64,000 nucleotides of DNA from Lachnospiraceae bacterium (lineage in GTDB: Bacteria; Bacillota; Clostridia; Lachnospirales; Lachnospiraceae). Shown here piece after piece: positions 45,180-53,836 of this stretch (positions within the stretch are counted from its first letter, which is position 1; each line of letters opens with the position of its first letter). The notes under the pieces were generated by a model that had not been told where the DNA came from, made no database searches, and saw nothing but the letters and a program-made list of their open reading frames with translations. Location: assembly GCA_022769625.1 (NCBI GenBank), contig JALEJP010000019.1, positions 1 through 64,000 on the forward strand. The letters run 5' to 3'. A program made the position numbers and the translations under genes.

Positions 45180-46553
45180 TTAATCTGCCGCAAGTGCACA
45201 CATGGCTTCTGCCAGAATCACTGCATTATCAATCAGCCGATCCAGTTCCATAAATTCATCCGGTTTATGCTCACGCACTTCGTCTCCCGGAAATATGGGG
45301 CCAAAAGCAACTACATTCGGCAGCATTTTCGCATAGGTTCCACCGCCGATGCTTTTGGGTTTTGCTTCCTGTCCAGTACATTTTTCATACACATGCAGCA
45401 GTCTCTGGACCAGTTCACTTTCCGGCGGCATATACAGGCTCTCTTTGTGACGAATCCAGCTCTGTTCAAAACCGGCTTCCTCAAATGCTTTCCTAACCAG
45501 AGGGGCACATTCTTCAAAGCTCCTGGTTACCGGATAACGATAATTAAGCATTACCTCCAGGTGATACCGGTCACCACGTATCACGCCAAGATTCATGGTA
45601 AGTATACCGGAAACAGAATCCTCCATTGCAATTCCAAGGGATCTTCCATCACATTCCATACCGATCTTTTTTGAAAGAAAATGCACTGCTCTCTTCAGAT
45701 TCCCTGCTTCCAGAATCTCATCCAAAAACTGCAGCAGACGACCAATGGCATTTTCCCCCTCCCAGGGCGTACCTCCATGTGCACTGATGCCCTCTGCTTC
45801 TATGCGAATTCCATCCCGTGTTCGTATGCAGACAATTCCCGTACGCTTTAATTGTTCCACCTTACGGGCTTGATCCTCCGTACATGTAAAAACTGCAAAG
45901 GCACTGGCCGGTACAATATTCGCAGCCGTTCCACCCTGAATTTCTTTCAGTACAAAATCTCCTTCCTGCCTCAAACGGAAGCAGTAAGTTTCCCCGATCA
46001 GACCTTTTTCTCCATTGATAACCGGATATTCTCCATCTGGTGTAAAGCCCATAACCGGAATTTCACCGCCGTGACTGATATAATACTTCATATCAGAGCT
46101 TCCGGTCTCTTCGTTCAGGCCAAAAATCAGCCGAATCCTTCTTTTTAATGGAATACCAGACTCTTTGATGGCCTTTAAGGCAAACAAAGCCGCAACAGAG
46201 GGACCTTTGTCATCCATGGTTCCCCGGCCGAATATTTTTCCATCCTGAATCTGTCCTTCATAGGGTGGTACGGACCATCCGTCACCGGCAGGCACCACGT
46301 CCAGATGACCAAGCACGGCCACGATCTCATCTCCGGAACCATACTCACACCATCCAACCTGATTATTCATATTATAAGTCTCAAACCCCATCGCCTGAGC
46401 CAGGCCAAGCATATATTCCAGGCAATCATGAACGGATTTGCCATAGGGATATCCACTTTGATCCTCTGCAAACACACTGGGAATACGGATACAATCCTGC
46501 AGACGGGTGATCAGCTCATCCTGGCTGTTTTTCATCCATTTACGAAAATCCAT
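45180..46553 (-). CDS. M20 family dipeptidase (PepV/Sapep-like)
   Basis: 457 residues. Zinc-peptidase motifs: GHLDVVPAGDGW near 82, FGRGTMDDKGPSVA near 109 (Asp bridging the two metals), and NEETGSSDM near 145 (catalytic Glu). It would cut dipeptides with an open N-terminus such as Xaa-His or D-Ala-containing forms. The substrate is not known; context with the Ala-Glu-type epimerase suggests murein-derived dipeptides. GGGAGGAAAAG precedes the ATG. It is followed by the epimerase at 46 bases. Confidence 0.9.
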   Translation of the reverse strand: MDFRKWMKNSQDELITRLQDCIRIPSVFAEDQSGYPYGKSVHDCLEYMLGLAQAMGFETYNMNNQVGWCEYGSGDEIVAVLGHLDVVPAGDGWSVPPYEGQIQDGKIFGRGTMDDKGPSVAALFALKAIKESGIPLKRRIRLIFGLNEETGSSDMKYYISHGGEIPVMGFTPDGEYPVINGEKGLIGETYCFRLRQEGDFVLKEIQGGTAANIVPASAFAVFTCTEDQARKVEQLKRTGIVCIRTRDGIRIEAEGISAHGGTPWEGENAIGRLLQFLDEILEAGNLKRAVHFLSKKIGMECDGRSLGIAMEDSVSGILTMNLGVIRGDRYHLEVMLNYRYPVTRSFEECAPLVRKAFEEAGFEQSWIRHKESLYMPPESELVQRLLHVYEKCTGQEAKPKSIGGGTYAKMLPNVVAFGPIFPGDEVREHKPDEFMELDRLIDNAVILAEAMCALAAD

Positions 46554-46564
46554 CTTTTCCTCCC

Positions 46565-47950
46565 TTACATTTCCTCACACATCAGAACCTCTTTCATGCA
46601 CAAAAATTCGTCATATTCAAGTCCCTTCGTCTCCGTTTCCATCTCACCCACCTGATTATCATAGGGATCGGCTCTCCAGTGCTGTTTCTCAATGGTAAAC
46701 GGTGCCTGGAAAGCTCGATTCGCTGCCATGCGATAAGCATCCAGATTTCCAAAATAAAATTTCCGCCGTTCTTCGTTCTGATTTCGCACGGCTGCGATAC
46801 CATAGGAAGGATCTGCGTAAAGCCATCCATAAGGTGCCACGTAAAATCGTACCCAGTCGTGAGCACCACAGAAATCCGGTTCGGCAGTAAGACCGCTCTG
46901 CCAGCAGGCAGGTATTTTGGCACAGCGGCACATCGTCAGGAAAAGCAGGGAAAACACCCCACAGTCTCCCAGACAATTTCTGGCACAGGAGTCCGCAATA
47001 TGTTCCAGATTAAAATACGCCGGCATAAAGGAATACTTCATATTCTGTGTGATGTAATCATAAAACCGTCTTGCCTTTTCCATCGGATCCTCTATATCCC
47101 CGGACAGCTGACCGACCAGTTCCCGGATATACGGTGTAAAAACGATATGGGGCGGTTCCTCCTGTGTAAAAAAGTCCGGCTGTTTTCCTTCCCCATGCAT
47201 TTTTTCTGTATCATGATAGCTTGCTGTATAAACATAAGAGTATACTACCGAAAAGGAATGATTTTCCTTCATTGTCTCTTCGAAGCAGATGGTTCTCTGC
47301 AGCGCATCCTGAGGCGCGATTTTCCCACAGGGTGGTTCCATCTTTTCAATCACAATATCCGACTGCTGTTCACATGCAGCCGGAATGGGCAAATGAACCC
47401 TCACAAACACGCCAGGCGTAAAACACTCATCCTTCATCCGAACAGAAGCCCGGATTCGAATGCGGTTTTTCAATATTCCTTTTTCTTTTATCTGATGCAC
47501 ACAGTAATCCAGACGATTTTTTCCTCCAAAAGAAGAAACTGCACTCTCCACTCCCGGAAGCATCACACCGGCACGGACTGCAAACCCGGGATCTGTCTTA
47601 CACATGGACGCAAAAAAACGATTGAAAAACTGCATTCTGCCATTTACATAAATCCAGCCGATTTTCCCTTCCTCCACACATCGGTCAAATTCCTCATCCG
47701 TAAAATCAGGTACTTTTTCTCTCAGGACAGAAAGTGCTTCTTCCCGCGTATAAGGATAATCTGCAGGCATACGTCTGCAGATTTCACGCTGGACAATGAG
47801 AGAATACCGAAACGGTTCCGGAAGATTTCCCATGTCAAGCCTTCGGTCAATCAACCGGATTGCACCGCAGAAATCCCCCGCCACTTTTCGGCGGTAAATA
47901 TCATCCGGCAATCCGATATTCAGATACCGGAACATTTGATTGACATTCAT
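46565..47950 (-). CDS. Transglutaminase-like domain protein
   Basis: 461 residues, no signal peptide. The C-terminal half has the Cys-His-Asp triad of the transglutaminase-like fold: Cys in CLGDCGVFSLLFLTMC near 315, His in FCGAHDWVRFYV and Asp in GWLYADPSYG. The N-terminal part (IYRRKVAGDFCGAIRLIDRR) is not recognised. In bacteria such domains more often cut peptides than link them, and one might free peptide from peptidoglycan. The start is the internal ATG (MNVNQMFRY) with GGAGGAGCGT directly before it; the ORF start 12 bases upstream is also possible. Second gene of the DUF819 operon. Confidence 0.75.
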   Translation of the reverse strand: MNVNQMFRYLNIGLPDDIYRRKVAGDFCGAIRLIDRRLDMGNLPEPFRYSLIVQREICRRMPADYPYTREEALSVLREKVPDFTDEEFDRCVEEGKIGWIYVNGRMQFFNRFFASMCKTDPGFAVRAGVMLPGVESAVSSFGGKNRLDYCVHQIKEKGILKNRIRIRASVRMKDECFTPGVFVRVHLPIPAACEQQSDIVIEKMEPPCGKIAPQDALQRTICFEETMKENHSFSVVYSYVYTASYHDTEKMHGEGKQPDFFTQEEPPHIVFTPYIRELVGQLSGDIEDPMEKARRFYDYITQNMKYSFMPAYFNLEHIADSCARNCLGDCGVFSLLFLTMCRCAKIPACWQSGLTAEPDFCGAHDWVRFYVAPYGWLYADPSYGIAAVRNQNEERRKFYFGNLDAYRMAANRAFQAPFTIEKQHWRADPYDNQVGEMETETKGLEYDEFLCMKEVLMCEEM

Positions 47951-47965
47951 ACGCTCCTCCATATC

Positions 47966-48002
47966 CGGATTTCCTGCTCTGTCACCCGGAGCAGGAAATC
48001 CG
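47966..48002 (-). other. Intercistronic hairpin between DUF819 and transglutaminase-like genes
   Basis: A perfect 14-bp stem (CGGATTTCCTGCTC / GAGCAGGAAATCCG) with a 9-base loop, no T-run. It lies between the two genes and about 10 bases before the next ribosome binding site. Likely protects or sets the ratio of the two messages. Confidence 0.8.
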
Positions 48003-48014
48003 ATGAACCTCTTT

Positions 48015-49199
48015 TTACAGGAACAGTCTCAAAATAAATCCGCAGGCCAGGCCGCAGAAATTACCGATCGCAGCTCCCATCACTCCCATCAATACACCGA
48101 TGCCTGCATAAGAGGGATTATATGCGGATGCAACGATAGGTGCGGATGCACTTCCACCGATGTTTGCCAGGGAAGCCGTGGATACCATACAGCAATCCCA
48201 GTGAAATACTTTTGATAACAAAAACATGATAACAATATGTATGATCAGTACGACAAGACCAGCCACGATCCAGAGCGGTGCACTCACCAGATCCACCAGA
48301 GATGCTGTGGATGCCAGCAGGGATACGACTGCATAAAGATAAACGTTTGACAGTTCTTCCACAGCCGGAAGCTTGCCAAGAGGTGTCAGGGCACAAACCA
48401 GACCAAGTACCGTTACAAATACCGTTGTCATCGTTCCTTTGTCAAACATGGACAGACCGATTGAACTAAGACCCGCATTCATTGCAGCCCCCACCTGCTG
48501 TGACAATGCAGATACCATCAGTGAAAGACCGATCAGGAAAATCCAGTCACCGGCCGCAGCGTGTTTTTTCTCTTTTGCAACTTCTTCGTTTGCCGCATCT
48601 GCAACAGCCTGAAGCTTTGTGGTATCCGCCTTGACTGCCTTATCCCATTTTCCTGCATAGCGTACCATAATAAGCAGAAGTGCAATCCAGACAGAATAAT
48701 AAACGGTATCAACTGCCAGGGCACAGCCGTAAGCACCCGGATCAATCGTAAAGGCCGCTTCCATCGCTGCCATATTTGCCGAACCGCCAATCCAGGATGC
48801 ACACAGTGCTGCCATTGCTGCCCAGGTGGTTTCTCCTCCGCCAAGCGGGTTCTTGAAAATCAGAAAAGCAATGATGAACCCAAGAAGAATGGAAAAAGCT
48901 CCTCCAAGAAAAATTGCAGCCATACGACCGCCCAGTTTTGCAAGCTTGCGGATATCACAACGCAGAAGCATAACAAAAATCATGGCATAGAGGAGATTGT
49001 TCTTTAATACAGAATACGCCTGCGAGCATTCTTCTGAATTGTAAAGACCTGCTGTACAGAAAATCATATTCAGCACATAGAGCCATACAAGAGGTGGAAT
49101 CACCTGAAACACTTTCCATTTCGTATACTTTTCTGCCGCCAGTAAAACCCCTGCCAGAAACATTAAAAAAGCAATGTAAGTAAAACCATTCGTTATCAT
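48015..49199 (-). CDS. DUF819 family integral membrane protein
   Basis: 394 residues with about ten to eleven hydrophobic helices and a cytoplasmic loop after TTKLQAVADAANEEVAKEKK near residue 200. The family motifs GGSANMAAM near 140 and ANIGGSASAPIVASAY near 345 are very clear. DUF819 (YjcL-like) proteins resemble secondary transporters of peptides or amino acids but have no established substrate. As first gene before a transglutaminase-like protein, an M20 dipeptidase and an epimerase, it would fit import of short peptides. AAGGAGAGTGAATT precedes the ATG. Confidence 0.82.
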   Translation of the reverse strand: MITNGFTYIAFLMFLAGVLLAAEKYTKWKVFQVIPPLVWLYVLNMIFCTAGLYNSEECSQAYSVLKNNLLYAMIFVMLLRCDIRKLAKLGGRMAAIFLGGAFSILLGFIIAFLIFKNPLGGGETTWAAMAALCASWIGGSANMAAMEAAFTIDPGAYGCALAVDTVYYSVWIALLLIMVRYAGKWDKAVKADTTKLQAVADAANEEVAKEKKHAAAGDWIFLIGLSLMVSALSQQVGAAMNAGLSSIGLSMFDKGTMTTVFVTVLGLVCALTPLGKLPAVEELSNVYLYAVVSLLASTASLVDLVSAPLWIVAGLVVLIIHIVIMFLLSKVFHWDCCMVSTASLANIGGSASAPIVASAYNPSYAGIGVLMGVMGAAIGNFCGLACGFILRLFL

Positions 49200-49278
49200 A
49201 ATTCACTCTCCTTAAATATTTTTAACGTATCCTTTTCAGACCGCTGCATAATCCGATTCCCCCCTTTCCCGATTTCTT

Positions 49279-49343
49279 TACCGAACCTTCACAAAAAAGC
49301 GGGAAAATGTTCCGACTCCCCACCACATCTTTGTGTTTCGGTA
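49279..49343 (-). promoter_or_regulatory. Structured 5' leader of the DUF819 operon
   Basis: The 230-base leader contains a two-part stem: TACCGAA/TTCGGTA and CACAAA/TTTGTG around a GGGGA/TTCCC inner hairpin. A later CGGGAAA can pair with TTTTCCCG of this hairpin, giving a switch-like alternative. It matches no riboswitch class that I recognise (no T-box end GGGTGGTACCGCG). Confidence 0.4.
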
Positions 49344-49432
49344 CCAACGGCATCATGCAGACCTGTTCCTCAAAAGCACGTTCCGTCAAATTGTCATAAA
49401 TTATGTGCAGCAAATCTAAATTTATGTTTATA

Positions 49433-49461
49433 ATTATAAATTTTATATGAAATAATGTCAA
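49433..49461 (-). promoter_or_regulatory. Consensus promoter of the DUF819 operon
   Basis: TTGACA, 17-base spacer, TATAAT on the minus strand: an exact consensus. The leader to the DUF819 start is about 225 bases. Confidence 0.9.
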
Positions 49462-49563
49462 GTTTATTCTCTGTATTTACACATATTTTTCGTTATTTTA
49501 TATTCTTTTATGCATTTTGTTTCGTTTTCCAAAAATATTTCGTTGATAACTTAATTTTTGCAC

Positions 49564-49606
49564 AGAAAAACAGCTCTGTCCGTATTCATTCTGACAGAGC
49601 TGTTAT
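49564..49606 (-). terminator. Terminator of the acs operon
   Basis: 12-bp stem AACAGCTCTGTC / GACAGAGCTGTT followed by TTTTTCTG on the minus strand, 45 bases past the folD stop. Confidence 0.9.
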
Positions 49607-49650
49607 TTTAAAATCTCAGGAAAAGAAATGACAGATAAATTCCGTCTTTC

Positions 49651-50502
49651 TTATGCATTTGCCTTTTCTGCTGCATCCACCACATGGCCAATCAGCACAG
49701 AAGTGGTTACGCTTCCAACGCCTCCCGGTACCGGAGTGATCGCATCCACGATGGGTTCTACTTTATCGTATGCAACATCACCGCAGAGTTTGCCCTCAGC
49801 GTTTACATTGATTCCAACATCAATCACAATCTGACCCGGTCTAACATAAGTATCATCCACAACGCCTGCGCGGCCTGCTGCTACAATTACAATGTCTGCC
49901 TCTTTTACAACAGATGGCATATCCACGGTCCTTGTGTGACAAATAGTAACCGTCGCATTTTTCTTGATCAGCATCATAGCTGCCGGTTTACCCACTACCA
50001 GAGAGCGGCCAACAACCACTGCCTTTTTACCGGTACAGTCAATGCCATAGTGATCCAGAATTTCCATACATGCCTGCGGTGTACATGGCGGATAACCCAG
50101 ATCCTTTCCGGTAAATACGCCTGCCATAGATCCGTTTGTCATACAGTCAACATCCTTTGCCGGATCCAGCGCCTGCTCGATCTCATTCTGATTCAGATGC
50201 TTCGGCAGGGGACGGAACAGAAGCACGCCATGAATATTGGCATCCTTATTCACTTCGTCGATAACAGCCAGAACCTGCTCCTGTGTTGCATCAGCCGGAA
50301 GCAGATATTTTTTATACTCAACGCCCAGTTTTTCGCACCGCTTTGTTGCCCCTCTTTCATAGGAAAGATCGCTTTCATTCTCGCCTACGCGAACAATACC
50401 AAGTGTCGGTTTTACACCTTTTTCATTTAAAGCTGCAACCTTTGCCATAATGCGTTCATTTAAAGCTGCAACTACTTCTTTTCCCAATAACTGTTTTGCC
50501 AT
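49651..50502 (-). CDS. folD: Methylene-tetrahydrofolate dehydrogenase / methenyl-tetrahydrofolate cyclohydrolase
   Basis: 283 residues. It interconverts methylene-, methenyl- and formyl-THF in the methyl branch. The active-site run SYERGATKRCEKLGV contains the conserved Tyr and Lys; then DCMTNGSM and PCTPQACME, and the Rossmann signature VVGRSLVVGKPAAMMLI with PGGVGSVTTSVLI near the end. GGCGGAGGAAAAAACT precedes the ATG. FolD normally covers both activities, so a separate FchA upstream shows specialisation as in other acetogens. Confidence 0.95.
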   Translation of the reverse strand: MAKQLLGKEVVAALNERIMAKVAALNEKGVKPTLGIVRVGENESDLSYERGATKRCEKLGVEYKKYLLPADATQEQVLAVIDEVNKDANIHGVLLFRPLPKHLNQNEIEQALDPAKDVDCMTNGSMAGVFTGKDLGYPPCTPQACMEILDHYGIDCTGKKAVVVGRSLVVGKPAAMMLIKKNATVTICHTRTVDMPSVVKEADIVIVAAGRAGVVDDTYVRPGQIVIDVGINVNAEGKLCGDVAYDKVEPIVDAITPVPGGVGSVTTSVLIGHVVDAAEKANA

Positions 50503-50517
50503 AGTTTTTTCCTCCGC

Positions 50518-51147
50518 CTATTTCAGTCTGCCAAGCACACTTTCAAAAATTTCATCTGCCATTGCCGGATATTTTGCCAGCATCGCATCTGCCTTTGCGT
50601 TCAGTTCTTCCGCATACTCTCTGTTTTTCATGGATTTGGTGTTGATGTACACATTCAGAGATGCTCCCTGCAGAGCTGCCTTACAGAACACTGCACCTAC
50701 ACCGGCATCACTGATTGCAAGTGCGGAACCTTTTGCTGCAAATTCCTTGATCAGTTCAATCGCTTCACAGCATTTCTCCATAATTTCCATGGGAACAGAG
50801 CAGGCATCTTTCAGCACGATCTCCATTACACGTGCTTTTTCTGCCTTTTCTTCCTCAGTGGCTCTTGGCATACCATATGCTTTTGACAGAGGCTCAAAAA
50901 CTTCTGCATCTCTCTCAACCAGAGTCAGCAGCTCTTTCTGAAGGACATCACATTTTGCCTTCAGTTCATACATCTCATCCTCTACATCCGCATATTTTTT
51001 CTTGCCCACTGTCAGGCTTCCAACCATATTTCCAAGTGCAGTACCGACTGCACCCACCAGAGCAGATGCTCCACCGCCGCCCGGCACCGGTGCTTTGGAA
51101 GCCAGAACTTCTACGAACTCATTACATGGTACAGTAGAAAATCCCAT
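50518..51147 (-). CDS. fchA: Methenyltetrahydrofolate cyclohydrolase FchA (formiminotransferase-cyclodeaminase family)
   Basis: 209 residues. All-helical cyclodeaminase-type protein: FVEVLASKAPVPGGGGASAL near the start is the FTCD signature, and the long helices that follow fit the dimer. It hydrolyses methenyl-THF to formyl-THF or the reverse; in acetogens it serves the methyl branch with FolD. The start MGFSTVPCNEF follows GGAGGAGTTTACA; the ORF start six codons upstream overlaps it. It lies 15 bases before folD. Confidence 0.9.
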   Translation of the reverse strand: MGFSTVPCNEFVEVLASKAPVPGGGGASALVGAVGTALGNMVGSLTVGKKKYADVEDEMYELKAKCDVLQKELLTLVERDAEVFEPLSKAYGMPRATEEEKAEKARVMEIVLKDACSVPMEIMEKCCEAIELIKEFAAKGSALAISDAGVGAVFCKAALQGASLNVYINTKSMKNREYAEELNAKADAMLAKYPAMADEIFESVLGRLK

Positions 51148-51166
51148 TGTAAACTCCTCCTTCATT

Positions 51167-51808
51167 TTATAATAGTTTCTTTAACGTCCCAATCGCGATA
51201 TCTCCCACAACCGCAAGATCCTCCGCTTCAAAAGACAATGGAAAATTATCGGAAAAGAGAATCTGGGAAGAAGGCGGAAACTCATCATCCCCCGCCCACA
51301 GAAGAAACTGTACGCGATATCCGTTCATGAACTCAAACTCATATCCGGCATCACCATGCCCGCATGCGACAGCCCCCATTGCTTCCATTCTCTTTTGAAA
51401 ATCTTTCAGCCTGTTTCCATAAGAAAAAGCGAGACGCATCATACAGCGCCCGTTAAACTGGCGATAATATACTTCCCCATGAGGTACTTCGCGATATGTC
51501 AGAAATCTGCCGCTTCCAACAGATTCCACGCCTCTGGTCAGATAACGAATCACCATGATCCTGGCCGGAATGCCATCTTCCATGGCTCCATAACCCGTAT
51601 CCGAAGCATCTTTTTTCCGTATCGTACATTCCGGCCATTTTACCAGAAATGTCTTCTGCATCATGCGAACCTCAAACTCCTGTGTATCCTCATGCCAGGG
51701 CACACCGGTTCGTCTGGATGCCTCCTGTGGTTGGATCGATGCAAACTCTTTCAGATAATATTCAAACGGAATTTGCTCCTTATTGTTTTTCTCGTATTCC
51801 GGCTTCAT
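51167..51808 (-). CDS. DUF3786 domain protein in the acs operon
   Basis: 213 residues. The DUF3786 family is recognisable from its layout: an N-terminal helix (FEYYLKEFASIQPQEASRRTGV), a beta-rich middle (KWPECTIRKKDASDTGYGAM) and the conserved tail GYRVQFLLWAGDDEFPPSSQILFSDNF. There are no Cys clusters and no membrane helices. Function is unknown; its genes are typically found next to corrinoid or CODH/ACS proteins in anaerobes, as here, between acsV and fchA. The start is the second ATG, with AAAAGGAAC upstream; the first ATG is only 9 bases further out. Confidence 0.75.
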   Translation of the reverse strand: MKPEYEKNNKEQIPFEYYLKEFASIQPQEASRRTGVPWHEDTQEFEVRMMQKTFLVKWPECTIRKKDASDTGYGAMEDGIPARIMVIRYLTRGVESVGSGRFLTYREVPHGEVYYRQFNGRCMMRLAFSYGNRLKDFQKRMEAMGAVACGHGDAGYEFEFMNGYRVQFLLWAGDDEFPPSSQILFSDNFPLSFEAEDLAVVGDIAIGTLKKLL

Positions 51809-51907
51809 AAATTTCATGTTCCTTTTCTGTATGAGAGGTCATAAGACCTCTCTATTTCGTTTGCCCCGCATGCATCATACATTCAGAACATCCTGCCCTG
51901 CACAAAC

Positions 51908-53833
51908 TCATCCGTGACTCGGAAACAGGGATGCATCCGTATGCGGCAGGAAGCAGGCTCCCACAAACTCATCCATGTATTGCGGGATCGCACTCAGTTC
52001 TATATATGTCATATTGGATGCCAGCTCATAAACCTTGCGCTCCGATGCGGTAGAATACAGCATCGCATATGCACCCGCCAGAGAAGTATTTCCGACATAA
52101 TGGTACATTTCCACCGGAATATCCGGGAACATACCAATGTTGATGGCATTGGCCATATTAATCCCGCTGCCGATACCTCCGGCCACGTAAACATTCTCGA
52201 TCATGGAAATATCAAAATCACAGTAAGACAGCATCGTACGTATTGCAGAGAAAATCGCTCCCTTTGCACGGATAAAGCTGTCAATATCCACCTCTGTAAT
52301 CTCCACATCTTTGCTGGAACCAGCTTCCTCTCCCTCAAAAGCGAGAATATAACTACCCATACCATCGGAATCGCGTCTGACACGTTCACCGTCCCGGATA
52401 AATTTTCCTTTTGGATTGATAATACCGCAGCGGAACAGTTCGCTGATAATATCGATAATACCAGATCCACAAATACCTACCGGTTTCGTGCCCGAATCAC
52501 CTACAACAGTAAGCGTCGGCTCCATGGTCTCCTCATCAATCACACATGCCTCAATGGCTCCATCTGTAGCACGCATACCGCAGCTGATATCTCCTCCCTC
52601 AAAGGCAGGTCCCGCCGAGCAGGCACAGCTGAACATAAAGTCCGAATTTCCGAATACGATCTCACCGTTTGTTCCAAGATCAATAAACAGCGAAAAGGAT
52701 TCTTTATTCCAAAGCATGCTCACAAAAGCTCCCGCTGTGATATCGCCGCCCACGTAGCTTCCAATATTTGGTGCAAGAATAATATGCGCATCCGGATTGA
52801 CACAGATACCGATATCTCCGGCAAACAGAGAATTTGTTTTAAAAAAAGTAGGAATATAAGGCTCCATCCTGACCGGATCTGCATCGACACCAATCAGAAG
52901 ATGATTCATCGTTGTATTGGAAGCGATGGCCATGCGATAGATACTCATGGGATTCAGCTTCGCCTGACGACACATATTCTTCACCAGCGGATTAATGGTC
53001 TCCTCGATCACAGCTTTCTGAAGTTTGTCCCTTCCTCCCGGTTTCTGGGATTCAATAATACGATTAATGACATCTGCTCCATAACGAATCTGTCCATTTC
53101 CGCTTGATGCCTTTGCCAGAATCTTTCCATCCAGCATATCAATGATAATCGCAGACACCGTGGTTGTACCAATATCAATCGCAAGTCCCGCCACCACCGG
53201 TTCTTTCTCGCCACTGCATATGTCATATACAAAAATGTCTCTGCTGGTTTTCCGAATCACCAGATTGACATCAAAATTACTTTCGCGCAGTACGTGCGCC
53301 ATTTTACGGATAACCGAATAGGGAAGCTTCACATGCTCCATTCCGGTCTGATTCCGGATAGCCCATACCAGACGTTCATTGTCCGGCATCGTATCATCCA
53401 GAGTCGGTTCGTCCATTGTTACACGAATGATTTCAAGATTATTTTTGAGTTCGATACCTGCTTCTGCGATAGACTTTTTAATATTATCAAAAATTTTAAT
53501 CTCATCCGGTGATGACAGATCTGCCACTTTCATCCTGCTGCGATAAGCAGAAGCAATGTCTGGAACCAGTACAGCAACATCCGCAATTATTTTACTGACA
53601 CACGCCAGACGCCATCCGGCAGCATACTCTTCATCACTGATATGTCTCGTTTTTTTGGAATCCAATTCCCCACCAATGAGCTTCACTCTGCATTTTCCGC
53701 AAGATGCATTGCCTGAACACGGTGCATCGATAGCTACATTTGTTTTTCTCGCTACCTCAAGAAGGCTTTCACCGAAAGCAGCGAAGACTGTTACATCTTC
53801 GCTGTTTTCAAACTTAAAAGTAACCTTATACAT
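51908..53833 (-). CDS. acsV: Reductive activator of the corrinoid iron-sulfur protein (RACo)
   Basis: 641 residues. N-terminal [2Fe-2S] ferredoxin domain with CSGNASCGKC at 39-48 and a fourth Cys near 78 (RLACVSK), a linker, then an ASKHA-type ATPase domain (GLAIDIGTTTVSAIIIDM, FIDLGTNGEIVFG, AGGIGSGINMANA). RACo uses ATP to return cob(II)amide of AcsC/AcsD to the active cob(I) state. It follows acsE by 3 bases. The length and domain order match RACo of acetogens. Confidence 0.93.
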   Translation of the reverse strand: MYKVTFKFENSEDVTVFAAFGESLLEVARKTNVAIDAPCSGNASCGKCRVKLIGGELDSKKTRHISDEEYAAGWRLACVSKIIADVAVLVPDIASAYRSRMKVADLSSPDEIKIFDNIKKSIAEAGIELKNNLEIIRVTMDEPTLDDTMPDNERLVWAIRNQTGMEHVKLPYSVIRKMAHVLRESNFDVNLVIRKTSRDIFVYDICSGEKEPVVAGLAIDIGTTTVSAIIIDMLDGKILAKASSGNGQIRYGADVINRIIESQKPGGRDKLQKAVIEETINPLVKNMCRQAKLNPMSIYRMAIASNTTMNHLLIGVDADPVRMEPYIPTFFKTNSLFAGDIGICVNPDAHIILAPNIGSYVGGDITAGAFVSMLWNKESFSLFIDLGTNGEIVFGNSDFMFSCACSAGPAFEGGDISCGMRATDGAIEACVIDEETMEPTLTVVGDSGTKPVGICGSGIIDIISELFRCGIINPKGKFIRDGERVRRDSDGMGSYILAFEGEEAGSSKDVEITEVDIDSFIRAKGAIFSAIRTMLSYCDFDISMIENVYVAGGIGSGINMANAINIGMFPDIPVEMYHYVGNTSLAGAYAMLYSTASERKVYELASNMTYIELSAIPQYMDEFVGACFLPHTDASLFPSHG

Positions 53834-53836
53834 TTA

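Noticed and set aside
46679-48037. 452-residue plus-strand ORF
   Set aside because: Antisense to the transglutaminase-like gene, no ribosome binding site, His/Arg/Cys-rich composition typical of a shadow frame.
49200-49430. T-box riboswitch before the DUF819 operon
   Set aside because: The typical T-box end (GGGTGGTACCGCG) and AGAGAG-type elements are missing, although GTTGGTACCGAA looks similar at first sight.
51914-53107. 397-residue plus-strand ORF
   Set aside because: Antisense to acsV; shadow frame of a well-supported gene.
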